Assembly (NCBI RefSeq): GCF_020532805.1 | Contig: NZ_MQTQ01000010.1 | Span: 1 to 47,754, forward strand | Length of the DNA stretch: 47,754 bases | From: Arthrobacter sp. SO5 | GTDB taxonomy: Bacteria; Actinomycetota; Actinomycetes; Actinomycetales; Micrococcaceae | Direction of reading: 5' to 3' | Shown: one piece after another, positions 15,636-23,582 of the stretch | Layout of the letters: each line of letters opens with the position of its first letter | Position numbering within the stretch: position 1 is the first letter of the stretch | Position numbers and translations under genes: made by a program | The notes under the pieces: model-generated | What the model saw: only the letters and a program-made list of their open reading frames with translations | What the model was told of the DNA's origin: nothing | Database searches by the model: none

Positions 15636-16400
15636 ATGCCTGGACCCACCCCCCTTCACCGCGTTGAGACGCCCACGGCGCCTGCCGCTGCGCGTCCCGC
15701 CGACAGCCCCCGATTCTGGGCCCTCCCGCAGCCGCGACACTGGCTGCTCCTGGGCGTTCTGCTGTCCGCGGCCGTCCTGGCACTTGGCCTGACGGCACAG
15801 CTGGTGCCCGGCGGCAGTGCGGCCGAGCTGGGGGTGGACCAGATTCTGAGCCAACATCACGCGGCCGTTCTGACCGGCGTAGCGATGGCGCTCAGCGTCG
15901 TGTTTGGCCCGGCGCCCGGCGTCGTCCTCATCTGCGCCGTCTCCCTCTTCCTCTGGGTAGTCCGGCGGTCCCTGGTCAAGGCCGTTGCGTTTGGCCTCGT
16001 GGCCTCCTCAGGCTGGGTGGCCAGTGAATTCTTCAAAGTCATCGTTGCCCGCCAGCGGCCCAACCCGGCACTGCTCTTCGATCCGCTCGGCCCGGAAACC
16101 GGGTCCGACAGCTTCCCCAGCGGGCACGTCTCCTTCGCGGTCGCGCTGGGATTCGCACTGTACTTCCTGGCCCGCGGAACCCGCTGGGCCAAGGTCACGG
16201 CCGCCGCCGCAGCAGTGCTGGCCCTCGCGGTGGCGTGGTCGCGGCTGTACATCGGAGTCCACTACCCCACCGACGTGACCGCGTCCTTCCTCGCCGCGAG
16301 CGCTGCAGTGATCCTGCTCGCCGGGCTGTGGAACCGTTTCGCTCCCGGCCTGGCGGACCGCCTCCCGGCAGCCGCATCCCCCCGATCAGCCCGACGCTAA
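15636..16400 (+). CDS. PAP2-family phosphatase, probable undecaprenyl-diphosphatase type
   Basis: A 254-residue membrane phosphatase with the three PAP2 motifs: K-V-I-V-A-R-Q-R-P, P-S-G-H and S-R-L-Y-I-G-V-H-Y-P-T-D. About six hydrophobic helices surround them and the active site would face outside. The family dephosphorylates lipid phosphates such as phosphatidylglycerophosphate and undecaprenyl diphosphate. The ATG at 15636 has TGAGGAT upstream; an earlier in-frame start would add 15 residues. The DedA gene starts 9 bases after the stop, which supports a role in lipid-carrier recycling. Substrate is inferred. Confidence 0.82.
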   Translation: MPGPTPLHRVETPTAPAAARPADSPRFWALPQPRHWLLLGVLLSAAVLALGLTAQLVPGGSAAELGVDQILSQHHAAVLTGVAMALSVVFGPAPGVVLICAVSLFLWVVRRSLVKAVAFGLVASSGWVASEFFKVIVARQRPNPALLFDPLGPETGSDSFPSGHVSFAVALGFALYFLARGTRWAKVTAAAAAVLALAVAWSRLYIGVHYPTDVTASFLAASAAVILLAGLWNRFAPGLADRLPAAASPRSARR

Positions 16401-16409
16401 GGAATGACC

Positions 16410-17156
16410 ATGCATAGCCTGTACGCTTCAGGACTCGCCGCAGCCGCGGCCGGATCCCCCTCCCTCCTGGACCCGGCGAGCCTGCTCGAGGGCCTGGGAC
16501 CGGCCGCCCTCGGCGTGATCGGCCTCATGGTCTTCATAGAATCCGGTGTGCTGTTCCCCTTCCTGCCCGGAGACTCCCTGCTCTTCACTGCCGGCCTCCT
16601 GCACGAGCAGCTGCAGCTGACGCTGCCGGTCCTGATCGGCGTAGTCACCGCGGCTGCCATTGCCGGCGACCAGGTGGGCTACATGCTGGGGCGCACGTTC
16701 GGCCGGAGATGGTTCAAAGACGATGCCCGGATCCTGAAGACAGCCCATCTGCGCACCACGGAAGACTTCTTCCGCCGCCACGGCGGTGCCGCGGTGGTGC
16801 TGGCCCGCTTCGTGCCCATGGTCCGGACCTTCGCGCCGTTGAGCGCGGGGATCGGCCGCTACGGCTACAGGTCCTTCACGCTCTGGAACATCGCGGGAGC
16901 CCTGGCCTGGGCCACGTCCGTGACCCTGCTCGGCACCTGGCTGGGCCACTTCGAGGTCATCGCCAAGAACATCGACATCATTGCCGTCGTCATGGTCCTC
17001 GCCTCCGTCCTGCCCTGGGGCATCCAACTGCTCAAACGCCGCCGCCTGAACCGCCGCGCCCCTGCCCTGGCCGCGGACAATGCCACGGATGCCGGCCCCG
17101 CGGACAACACGGCCCATGACGTGCCGGTCCAGGGGATGTCGGGGAAGAATAGCTGA
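16410..17156 (+). CDS. DedA-family membrane transporter (SNARE-associated/VTT domain)
   Basis: A 248-residue protein with about five helices and the DedA hallmarks: E-S-G-V-L-F-P-F-L-P-G-D-S-L-L, G-D-Q-V-G-Y-M-L-G-R and the F-V-P-M-V-R-T-F-A-P-L-S-A-G-I-G motif. Members translocate lipid substrates; some flip undecaprenyl phosphate or phosphatidylethanolamine. The ATG at 16410 is spaced well from AAGGA; an ATG at 16404 abuts it. It lies between a PAP2 phosphatase and a two-component pair, all closely packed. Confidence 0.85.
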   Translation: MHSLYASGLAAAAAGSPSLLDPASLLEGLGPAALGVIGLMVFIESGVLFPFLPGDSLLFTAGLLHEQLQLTLPVLIGVVTAAAIAGDQVGYMLGRTFGRRWFKDDARILKTAHLRTTEDFFRRHGGAAVVLARFVPMVRTFAPLSAGIGRYGYRSFTLWNIAGALAWATSVTLLGTWLGHFEVIAKNIDIIAVVMVLASVLPWGIQLLKRRRLNRRAPALAADNATDAGPADNTAHDVPVQGMSGKNS

Positions 17157-17157
17157 C

Positions 17158-17832
17158 ATGACACCTGTTGCCCTGCCCTCCCTGCTGCTCGTGGAGGACG
17201 ACGCCGAGCTGGGGCCGCTGATCGCCGAACTGCTGGCCGAGGACTACCGGGTCCGCCTCGTCGCCACCGGCCAGGACGGGCTGCACCTGGGACTCACGCA
17301 GACGTGGGACGTGATGGTCATCGACCGGGGCCTTCCCGTGATGGACGGACTCAGCGTGGTCAGGGCGCTGCGGGCGAAAGGAATCTCCACCCCCGTCCTG
17401 GTCCTGACCGCCCTCGGGGAGACTGATGAAAAGGTCACGGGGCTCGACGCCGGCGCCAACGACTACGTGACCAAACCGTTCGACGCCGGCGAACTCGCCG
17501 CGCGTTTGCGCGCCCTGACCCGCACCTTCGCCTCGAACTCCACGCCCGTCAGCATCGGCGAATGGGAACTGGATCCGGCGTCGCGCTCCGTGCGGTCTGT
17601 CTACGGACAACTCGTGTCCCTTACGGCGAGGGAGAGCGAACTGCTCGGCGCCCTGGCCGGGGAGCCGGACCGGGTTTTCACCCGGGAGGAACTGCTCAGC
17701 CGGCATTTCCATGCCGCAGACCAGCCCGGAGTGATCGACACCTACGTCCACCATCTTCGCCGGAAGATCGCCAAGAGCGTGATCCGCACCGTCCACGGCG
17801 TCGGGTACCAGATCGGCGACGCACATGAATAG
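17158..17832 (+). CDS. OmpR-family response regulator
   Basis: A 224-residue two-domain regulator. The receiver domain has E-D-D near the start, the phosphoacceptor D56 in V-I-D-R-G-L-P, T in L-T-A and K in T-K-P-F. The C-terminal winged helix shows L-T-A-R-E-S-E-L-L, R-V-F-T-R-E-E-L-L and V-H-H-L-R-R-K-I, ending V-H-G-V-G-Y. It starts one base after the DedA stop and overlaps the kinase start by 8 bases, so all four genes probably share a transcript. It likely controls its own operon and other envelope genes. Confidence 0.9.
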   Translation: MTPVALPSLLLVEDDAELGPLIAELLAEDYRVRLVATGQDGLHLGLTQTWDVMVIDRGLPVMDGLSVVRALRAKGISTPVLVLTALGETDEKVTGLDAGANDYVTKPFDAGELAARLRALTRTFASNSTPVSIGEWELDPASRSVRSVYGQLVSLTARESELLGALAGEPDRVFTREELLSRHFHAADQPGVIDTYVHHLRRKIAKSVIRTVHGVGYQIGDAHE

Positions 17833-18835
17833 CCGGGGTCCCGCGCCCATCGACGCGGACCAGGACACCCTGCGCAAGGCCTCACTGAAGGTCGCCCTGC
17901 GGATCAGCGCCGCCTGCGCCGTGCTGGTCCTCTTTCTCCTCGCCGCCGCCACTGCCTACCTGATCAACAAGCTGGCGAACCCTGACGTGCCCGCCTCCGC
18001 TGCCGCCGGGAAGGCCTACACCTACCTCGATTCCAAAGACCTGATCGAGGCCATGATCATCGCCGGAGTGGCGGGGATCGTCCTGGCCGGCGTCATCGGG
18101 TGGCTCAGTGCGCGGAGCGCCATCCGTCCCCTGGGGGACGCGCTGGCCCGTCAGCGGCGCTTCGTCCAGGATGCCAGCCATGAACTGCGCACACCCTTGG
18201 CCATCCTGGACGCACGCATCCAGCTCGCCCAACGCGATGCCGTCCCGGATTCGAAACCGGGCCGTGCCCTGGCCAAAATCCGGGAGGACACGGCAACGCT
18301 CACGGGCATCGTCAACGAGCTGCTCCTGGCGGCAACCGGGGCAACCCCGGATCCCGGGACCGAGCCTGCCGATCTGGCCGCCGTCGCCTCCTCTGTCGCC
18401 GAGAGCCTGCAGCAGCTCGCAAGGCGACAGGACGTCAGGCTGTCCTTTTCCGCGGATCCCTCCGCCGGCCCGCCACCGCTGGCCCGGATCGACCCGGACT
18501 CCTTCCGGCGCGCGGTGCTTGCCCTGGCCGCTAACGCCCTGGCGCATACCCCGGCCGGCGGGCAGGTCAGCATCAGCACAACTGCTGAGAACAACCAGGC
18601 GGTCATCACCGTTGCGGACACCGGGGCAGGCATCACCGGAGTGGACCAGGCCCGGATCTTCGACCGCTTCGTGAGAACCCCCGGCTCCGACGGAACCCGG
18701 GGGCAGCGAAGCTTCGGGATCGGGCTGGCGCTGGTCCGCGAAATCGCCACAGCCGCCGGCGGCACAGTCGGCGTCGCCCGGACCGGCCCGGACGGAACCG
18801 CCATGGAACTGCGGCTCCCCCTCGTGGTGCGCTGA
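17825..18835 (+). CDS. Sensor histidine kinase
   Basis: A 336-residue kinase. One helix lies at about 25-46, a second at about 76-95, and between them is a short extracytoplasmic loop of some 30 residues. The H box is D-A-S-H119-E-L-R-T-P. The ATPase domain shows N (in A-L-A-A-N-A-L-A-H), V-A-D-T-G-A-G-I, F-D-R-F-V-R and G-I-G-L-A-L-V. There is no obvious HAMP domain. The small sensor loop suggests a signal in or near the membrane, as in envelope-stress kinases. It overlaps the regulator gene by 8 bases. Confidence 0.88.
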   Translation: MNSRGPAPIDADQDTLRKASLKVALRISAACAVLVLFLLAAATAYLINKLANPDVPASAAAGKAYTYLDSKDLIEAMIIAGVAGIVLAGVIGWLSARSAIRPLGDALARQRRFVQDASHELRTPLAILDARIQLAQRDAVPDSKPGRALAKIREDTATLTGIVNELLLAATGATPDPGTEPADLAAVASSVAESLQQLARRQDVRLSFSADPSAGPPPLARIDPDSFRRAVLALAANALAHTPAGGQVSISTTAENNQAVITVADTGAGITGVDQARIFDRFVRTPGSDGTRGQRSFGIGLALVREIATAAGGTVGVARTGPDGTAMELRLPLVVR

Positions 18836-18944
18836 CGGCCCGGACTGCAGGTTCGGGCCACCGGGTTCGTCCGCCGGGGAAGCGGGGTGCGGCGGTGCGG
18901 AGCCCGTCAGCGCAAAAATGCTCGGGCCCCGGACAGCGGAAAGA

Positions 18945-18981
18945 CCGGTTGATCCTTTGCCCAAGGCAAATCATCAACCGG
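18945..18981. terminator. Bidirectional stem-loop between convergent genes
   Basis: CCGGTTGAT pairs with ATCAACCGG, a 2+2 base internal loop follows, and then TTTGCC pairs with GGCAAA around a CAA loop. It lies between the histidine kinase (plus) and the NlpC/P60 gene (minus) and likely ends both transcripts. Confidence 0.65.
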
Positions 18982-19060
18982 CCGTTCCGGGTGTGGCTAC
19001 AACGAGCTAATGCTGCTCGATGCCGCTACGAGATTCCGGTACTGCTAGATTCCGGTACTA

Positions 19061-19855
19061 CTAGATTCCGGCGCGCACGAACGTGACGGGACCCGTGGCG
19101 GTGAGCCAGGACAGCGGGTGCGTCATGGTGGCGTTCACGCCGTTCATGCCGGCACTGACGGCCTGGCCGTTGCCCGCGTAGATGGCCACGTGGCCGGACT
19201 GGACGATCATGTCGCCGGGCTGGGGATCGCCCACCACTTTGCCGTAGCCCATGAAGGCCATCGGTCCGATGTCGCCGACCGGGATGCCGGCAGCATTCAG
19301 GGCCTTTTCCACCATGGCGGTGCAGTCCTGCGTGATGCCGATCTGGCCGTAGGCCACTGAGAGCAGCGTGGCGTTGACTCCCCCGGCAGCGGCCGGAGCC
19401 GGGGCCGCGGCCGGAGCTGCGGCGGGAGCCGGAGCTGACTGGACCTTCACGGTCGCCTTGGCGGCGGCCGGGGCCGCGGCCGGCGCTACAGCTTGGGCCG
19501 CCGGCGCTGCAGCCGGCGCCGTCGGCGCTGCTGCTGCCGGTGCGGGCTGCTCGACCACCGGGGCCGGAGTGGAGGTCACTGCCGGGCGCTCAAACGTAAT
19601 CTGGACGGCGGAATCCGCGCTGACGGCGGCGCCCACCTGGCCTTTGACGTCAACGGATGACGCCGGCGCGGAGTCGCGCTGAACCGGGGCCTCGGCAGCG
19701 TTGGCTGCCATGGCGCTGCTGAGCACCAGCCCGGAAGCGGCGGCGATCACTGCGGCCTGGCGGCCGAAGATGCCTGCCTTGGTGGATGAGAATGCTGCAC
19801 GGCGTTTGCTGCGGACGTCGGCGCGCTTGGGCGCAAGGGTATTGCTGAAAGTCAT
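19061..19855 (-). CDS. NlpC/P60-type cell-wall hydrolase, secreted
   Basis: A 264-residue protein. A Lys/Arg-rich head leads into a signal peptide ending around A-A-N-A-A-E. Residues 90-175 are low-complexity Ala/Pro/Val repeats, which could span the wall. The C-terminal 90 residues hold a short NlpC/P60-like core with I-T-Q-D-C-T-A-M-V (nucleophile Cys) and S-G-H-V-A-I-Y-A-G (His). Such enzymes cut peptidoglycan stem peptides. The ATG at 19855 follows GGGAGAGG. A long leader upstream looks like a cyclic di-AMP riboswitch, which commonly governs wall hydrolases in actinobacteria. Confidence 0.78.
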   Translation of the reverse strand: MTFSNTLAPKRADVRSKRRAAFSSTKAGIFGRQAAVIAAASGLVLSSAMAANAAEAPVQRDSAPASSVDVKGQVGAAVSADSAVQITFERPAVTSTPAPVVEQPAPAAAAPTAPAAAPAAQAVAPAAAPAAAKATVKVQSAPAPAAAPAAAPAPAAAGGVNATLLSVAYGQIGITQDCTAMVEKALNAAGIPVGDIGPMAFMGYGKVVGDPQPGDMIVQSGHVAIYAGNGQAVSAGMNGVNATMTHPLSWLTATGPVTFVRAGI

Positions 19856-19867
19856 GAAAGTAGCCTC

Positions 19868-20048
19868 TCCCAATGCCTGCGAGGTGAGCTGTCGGATTCG
19901 GATGGGAGGCACCCGGCCGCACGCTGGCCCGTAACTTCGGGCTGTGCGGCTTCACCCCAAGACCCTGCATTAATAGCGGGTCAAAAGTGGTTTCCCCGTC
20001 TCTGCCGGACGTTGTTGCGAGTTATCCCCACGCCGCGGCAGAGTTAGG
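19868..20048 (-). promoter_or_regulatory. Probable cyclic di-AMP (ydaO/yuaA-type) riboswitch
   Basis: On the minus strand the leader of the NlpC/P60 gene carries blocks typical of the ydaO class in the right order: GACGGGGAAACCAC, then TTGGGGTGAAGCCG, then CGGGCC, and finally CCGAATCCGACAGCTCACCT followed by CGCAGGCATTGGGAGAGG. Family knowledge: this RNA binds cyclic di-AMP and generally turns wall-remodelling genes off. The ribosome site GGGAGAGG lies at the end of the element. Boundaries are approximate. Positions 20049-20228 show no further gene. Confidence 0.8.
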
Positions 20049-20228
20049 CAATCGGCTGGGGGAGAGCCCGTCTCGGAAACAACAGGCACCTAACAACGGT
20101 AACGGAATGATCACGTCATGTCACATTGAGGTAACGGACGCAGGGTCCGGACGGGCGAAATCCCGGCGGCAGGCCCCACGTCAGGCATAGGATGATGCCA
20201 TCAGCGTTCCCCGAAGCGGAGGCCCGGC

Positions 20229-20498
20229 ATGAACAGCCCCGAAGTGACCAGGCATTGTGTCGCCATTTGCCAGCTGAGCAATCAGCCGCACGAGGACTTC
20301 AGCGTCAACACCGAGCTGCTGGTCCTGGAAAACGGGGAAGTCCACGTCTCGACCTGGGATGCTGAGCCCCGCGACGGCGGTTTCGACGTCTTCGTCCTCA
20401 ATGACCGCGCCGATGCTGCGGGGTTCATGGTGGTTACCGACTGGGAGTTCCTCGACGGGAAGGCCTATGCGGTGGTGGAGCGCCGCTCCGGCAAGTAG
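20229..20498 (+). CDS. Hypothetical 89-residue protein
   Basis: I do not recognise this family. The product is acidic and soluble with no membrane helix. Its middle (F-S-V-N-T-E-L-L-V-L-E-N-G-E-V-H-V-S-T-W) and the D-W-E-F-L-D-G-K-A-Y-A-V-V-E end look like beta strands. GGAGG stands 9 bases before the ATG. It converges with the AlkD-like gene, 26 bases away. Confidence 0.55.
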   Translation: MNSPEVTRHCVAICQLSNQPHEDFSVNTELLVLENGEVHVSTWDAEPRDGGFDVFVLNDRADAAGFMVVTDWEFLDGKAYAVVERRSGK

Positions 20499-20524
20499 GA
20501 GCGCCGTCCGATTGGGACAGGCAC

Positions 20525-21193
20525 TCAGAATTGCAGCTCCGGCCGGTGCTTTGCCGCAGCCGCGAGCACCAGGGCAGCCGCTTCCCTGACGATGCCGCCG
20601 TCGCCCTCCTGCGACTCCGACTCCGACTCCGACTCCGGGAGGGGCGTTTCCGCCAGCACGGCCCGGGCATGACGGACGATGCGCGCCCAGTCCCCCGATC
20701 CGGCGCGGAGCGCACGCAGCGGCGAAAGCAGGGCGGCCCGCCGCAGCCAGTTCTCAGGATCCCGGACCCAGCGATCGAGCACGCTATCCGCGCGCACCCT
20801 GCCGACGACGTCGAGCCCCGAGATCATGGGTCCTACGACGTCGACGGCGAGCGGATCGACCAGCTCGCGGAGCGCCGCGGAGCGGATGAAGCCTTCAATC
20901 CGGGTCAGATCGGTGTTGGTCAGCACTGCGACGCTGGCCTGCAGCAGGACCACGGCGGCCTGCCGGCGCTCGAAGACGGGCACATCCCACAACTCGGTGC
21001 AGAGCGCAGTGATGCCGTCGTGGTTCAGCTCCGGGTGACGGCGCAGGGCATCGCGGACCGTCCCCCGAACCGCTCCGACCGAGGCTCCGTAGATCGCCAC
21101 CCCGGCGCCCAGCCGGGCCCGGGTCTCCTCCGCCCGCCTCCACGACGACTCGCGCTGGAGCGCGAGGTCAATGAATTCACCGGCATCGCTCAT
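20525..21193 (-). CDS. DNA alkylation repair protein, AlkD-like
   Basis: A 222-residue helical-repeat protein. It has the AlkD pattern A-L-C-T-E-L-W-D-V-P-V-F-E-R-R-Q-A-A-V-V-L-L, then the F-I-R-S-A-A-L-R-E-L-V-D-P-L-A helix and W-V-R-D-P-E-N-W-L-R-R-A-A-L-L. The family excises alkylated purines from DNA. The tail holds a Ser-Glu repeat encoded by four copies of GACTCC (20613-20636), a possible replication-slippage site. The ATG at 21193 lacks a ribosome site; an ATG at 21211 is the alternative. Confidence 0.75.
   Translation of the reverse strand: MSDAGEFIDLALQRESSWRRAEETRARLGAGVAIYGASVGAVRGTVRDALRRHPELNHDGITALCTELWDVPVFERRQAAVVLLQASVAVLTNTDLTRIEGFIRSAALRELVDPLAVDVVGPMISGLDVVGRVRADSVLDRWVRDPENWLRRAALLSPLRALRAGSGDWARIVRHARAVLAETPLPESESESESQEGDGGIVREAAALVLAAAAKHRPELQF
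20613..20636. repeat. Four tandem copies of GACTCC
   Basis: A 6-base unit repeated four times within the 3' part of the AlkD-like gene, encoding an S-E-S-E-S-E-S run. Copy changes would keep the frame, so protein length may vary between strains. Confidence 0.8.
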
Positions 21194-21296
21194 CGGTTCA
21201 TTGTTACGCATCCCATCCGCCCGAGTTGTGGGGCGGCCGGAAGGAATATCGTGAGCACTCTTGGCATGAGCGCAATCTACTGACAGGGTGACCGGC

Positions 21297-21821
21297 ATGA
21301 AGACGCGGACGTTTATCCGATCACGTGCCGTTGGTGTGGCCGGGGCACTGCTGCTGGGCGGCTGCGCTTCCCCGCAGACCCAGGGATCCAGCGCCAGCTG
21401 GGCCAACGCATACCCCACGCTGAGGGAACTGACCGGGGCCTCGGACGCCATTCTGGTGGGAACGGTGCAGAAGTCCACGCCAGTGCCAGCCGTGGACGGC
21501 ATCCCCTTCACGGACGCAACTGTGGCTGTGAAAACGTGGCTCAAGGGGACACCAGCGGCATCCGCCATCACGGTGCACCAAACCGGCTCGGCCGCACGGG
21601 ACACGTTCGTCAGCGCGGGTGACCCCATCATGGAACCGGGAGAGTCTTCGATGCTCTTTGTCCTCAAGAACAGCGACGGCACTTATACGGCCCTGTCGGG
21701 CCCGACAGGCCGGCTGCTGATCTCGGGGACTGCTGTTGAAAAGATGCCGGAGACCAGCCTCGCCGAGTCACTTCCCGGGACGCTTCCCGAATTGATCGCC
21801 GCTGTTAAGCGTCTGCTCTAG
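21297..21821 (+). CDS. Putative lipoprotein of unknown function
   Basis: A 174-residue protein with a basic N-terminus, a short hydrophobic stretch and the lipobox L-L-G-G-C, so it should be lipid-anchored outside the membrane. The mature part contains D-A-I-L-V-G-T-V, V-K-T-W-L-K-G and a G-E-S-S-M-L-F-V-L motif, a pattern seen in small beta-rich secreted proteins of unknown role. The ATG at 21297 follows AGGGTGACC; the GTG at 21288 is the alternative. Confidence 0.65.
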   Translation: MKTRTFIRSRAVGVAGALLLGGCASPQTQGSSASWANAYPTLRELTGASDAILVGTVQKSTPVPAVDGIPFTDATVAVKTWLKGTPAASAITVHQTGSAARDTFVSAGDPIMEPGESSMLFVLKNSDGTYTALSGPTGRLLISGTAVEKMPETSLAESLPGTLPELIAAVKRLL

Positions 21822-22023
21822 TTCTTTCCGAAGTCTCCCACTCCTCTGCGAGGAGCTGGCATTTCGGCTCCAACCTTCGGCCTGGCGAGGTCGAAGGGTT
21901 GGGTGCGCTCGGCGTCGTCGAACTGAACGGGCCGGCCCAGTGCCGCAGGAAACTCATCCGGCGAGCGCCGCGTCCGTGACGAAACACCAGAAAATGCCAA
22001 GGACGCACGCGCACAGTAGAGCC

Positions 22024-22491
22024 ATGAAATCAGTGCTGAGCGACGAAGTGGTCGCCGTACATGGCGTCCTTACTGATACTCATCCGGTCGATTTCCAGGT
22101 CCTCGGTGTCGCCGGAGCCATCAACCGCATCACTCTTCCGTTGCGGGAGCGCGGGACCACGGTGCAGCTTGAGACGCCCCACCACGGAATGGACGTGGAC
22201 CGGCAATCCGCGCTGCTGCTCTATAGGGCGGCGCAGGAACTCCTCAGCAACATCTATAAATTCGCGGACGCGTCGGCGGTGACGGTCCGACTGGGTTGCG
22301 TCAGCCACGCCGTGCAGCTCAAAGTGACCGACGACGGCGGCGGTTTCGATGTTCGGGCAGCCACCCACGGCAGGCATGCCGGCATGGGGCTGCGCCTCAT
22401 GCGCCTCGCCGTCGGCCTTGCCGGCGGTGAGATGACCATCGACTCGTCCGCCGCAGGATCCTGCATCACGATTACGCTGCCGCTGGACTAG
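22024..22491 (+). CDS. Orphan histidine-kinase ATPase domain (NarX/DesK type), perhaps a truncated kinase
   Basis: A 155-residue protein that is only the GHKL ATPase half of a two-component kinase: N box A-Q-E-L-L-S-N-I-Y-K-F-A, G1 box V-T-D-D-G-G-G-F-D and G2 box G-M-G-L-R-L-M. The first 45 residues resemble the link between a HisKA_3 helix and the ATPase domain, but the phosphoacceptor helix and sensor are missing. No kinase remains are readable in the 200 bases before it, and no response regulator adjoins. It is either a relic or a stand-alone anti-sigma-like ATPase. No clear ribosome site is visible. Confidence 0.6.
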   Translation: MKSVLSDEVVAVHGVLTDTHPVDFQVLGVAGAINRITLPLRERGTTVQLETPHHGMDVDRQSALLLYRAAQELLSNIYKFADASAVTVRLGCVSHAVQLKVTDDGGGFDVRAATHGRHAGMGLRLMRLAVGLAGGEMTIDSSAAGSCITITLPLD

Positions 22492-22532
22492 CTCTGCTCC
22501 CGATCGGCCGCTCCGGCGGGCCGCTACGCGAC

Positions 22533-22538
22533 TAGACT
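22533..22538 (+). promoter_or_regulatory. -10 element of leaderless transpeptidase-like gene
   Basis: TAGACT, then TTTGCT, then the ATG at 22545; no ribosome site is present. Confidence 0.6.
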
Positions 22539-22544
22539 TTTGCT

Positions 22545-23555
22545 ATGTCCCGACACATCGTGCGAAGGACGCTGTTGCTCGCAGCACTCGTTGCAGGATG
22601 GGCACTCCCCGCTGGCGCCCACGCCGCACCCGTGGATACACCCCGGGAAGCGGCTCAGGAGCCAGCGCCGTGTGCCAAGCTCACGGCCGGGCAAGTTCGT
22701 TTCCCCGCGGCGGACGCCGCCAGGGTTGTGTTCGTGACGGCCACGGACTTCCAGGTGAACACCGTCCTGATCACCGGGTGCGCCAGGGGGCCCGACGGGT
22801 ACATCCAGGAGTGGCAGGCGGCAGGCTTCGTCGGAGCGAACGGATTCGCCCCTGAAGGCGCCCTCAGGGAAGGTCAATACCGGTCGCCAACCGGCTCTTT
22901 CTCTGTGACAGAGGCCCTTGGGCTGGCCAATCCGGGGACCAAACTGACGTATCACGCGGTCAATCCGAGGTCGCGCTGGGGCGGTCCGGGAAGCCGTTCC
23001 TACAACAGTTACCTTGAGGGCGGCTCTCGCGCTGACGAAAACCTTTGGTACTGGGCAAATCAGGGCACCTACGCGCAGGCCGCCGTCGTCAACTACAACC
23101 GCCTGCCGGACGCGCCTCCCGTTCCCGGCGCAGATTACGCGATCTTCTTCGGAGCGGGGAACAAAGTCTCGGCAGGTTGTGTGTCCACCACCCTCGAAAC
23201 GTCGACGCTGGTGGTGAAGACGCTCGTCCCCGGCGACCGCTTCATCATGGGGGTGGCGGCTGACGTCTTCCTGCCAGCCCCGCCCAGCGCTGCAGCCACA
23301 CCCAGCGCTGCAGCCGCACCCAGCGCTGCAGCCCCGCCCAGCGCTGCAGCCGCTCCCCCGACGGCGTCGGCCCTGCAGGTTCCCCTCTCCACTGCCCCAT
23401 CCCAGGCCCAGGGCGCCCCGGCGTCGGCTATAAACCAACCTGACCTCGTCCCCCTCGGGGCACTGCTGCTCGCCGGCGGGGGCACAGCGGTACTGGTTCT
23501 CCTGGTGCGCGGCAGGCACAAGGGAAGGCACTTGCAAGGAGTTCACCACCTGTGA
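22545..23555 (+). CDS. Secreted L,D-transpeptidase-like (YkuD-type) protein with C-terminal anchor
   Basis: A 336-residue protein. A signal peptide ends near A-H-A-A. The catalytic-like domain includes Y-R-S-P-T-G-S-F-S-V-T, then A-I-F-F-G-A-G-N-K-V-S-A-G-C212-V-S, the S-x-G-C-V-S motif of YkuD enzymes. In relatives a His precedes this motif (F-L-H); here that place reads F-F-G, so activity is doubtful. A low-complexity P-S-A-A-A region follows, then one membrane helix and a basic tail, which would hold it on the outer membrane face. It probably starts leaderless. Confidence 0.68.
   Translation: MSRHIVRRTLLLAALVAGWALPAGAHAAPVDTPREAAQEPAPCAKLTAGQVRFPAADAARVVFVTATDFQVNTVLITGCARGPDGYIQEWQAAGFVGANGFAPEGALREGQYRSPTGSFSVTEALGLANPGTKLTYHAVNPRSRWGGPGSRSYNSYLEGGSRADENLWYWANQGTYAQAAVVNYNRLPDAPPVPGADYAIFFGAGNKVSAGCVSTTLETSTLVVKTLVPGDRFIMGVAADVFLPAPPSAAATPSAAAAPSAAAPPSAAAAPPTASALQVPLSTAPSQAQGAPASAINQPDLVPLGALLLAGGGTAVLVLLVRGRHKGRHLQGVHHL
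23283..23354. repeat. Four 18-base tandem repeats inside the transpeptidase-like gene
   Basis: Units beginning CCCAGCGCTGCAGCC repeat at 23283, 23301, 23319 and 23337, encoding the P-S-A-A-A-x linker. Only the last three bases differ between copies. As 18 is divisible by 3, changes in copy number would lengthen or shorten the wall-spanning linker without a frameshift. Confidence 0.85.
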
Positions 23556-23582
23556 ACGCAGGCACCCCTGAACGCCACGGCG

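Noticed and set aside
21818..22000. A 60-codon minus-strand frame between the lipoprotein and the orphan ATPase
   Set aside because: It looked faintly protein-like at its end, but there is no start signal or recognised family, so it is not called.
23283..23354. Tandem repeats considered as a CRISPR-like array
   Set aside because: Units are contiguous with no spacers and encode an in-frame P-S-A-A-A linker.
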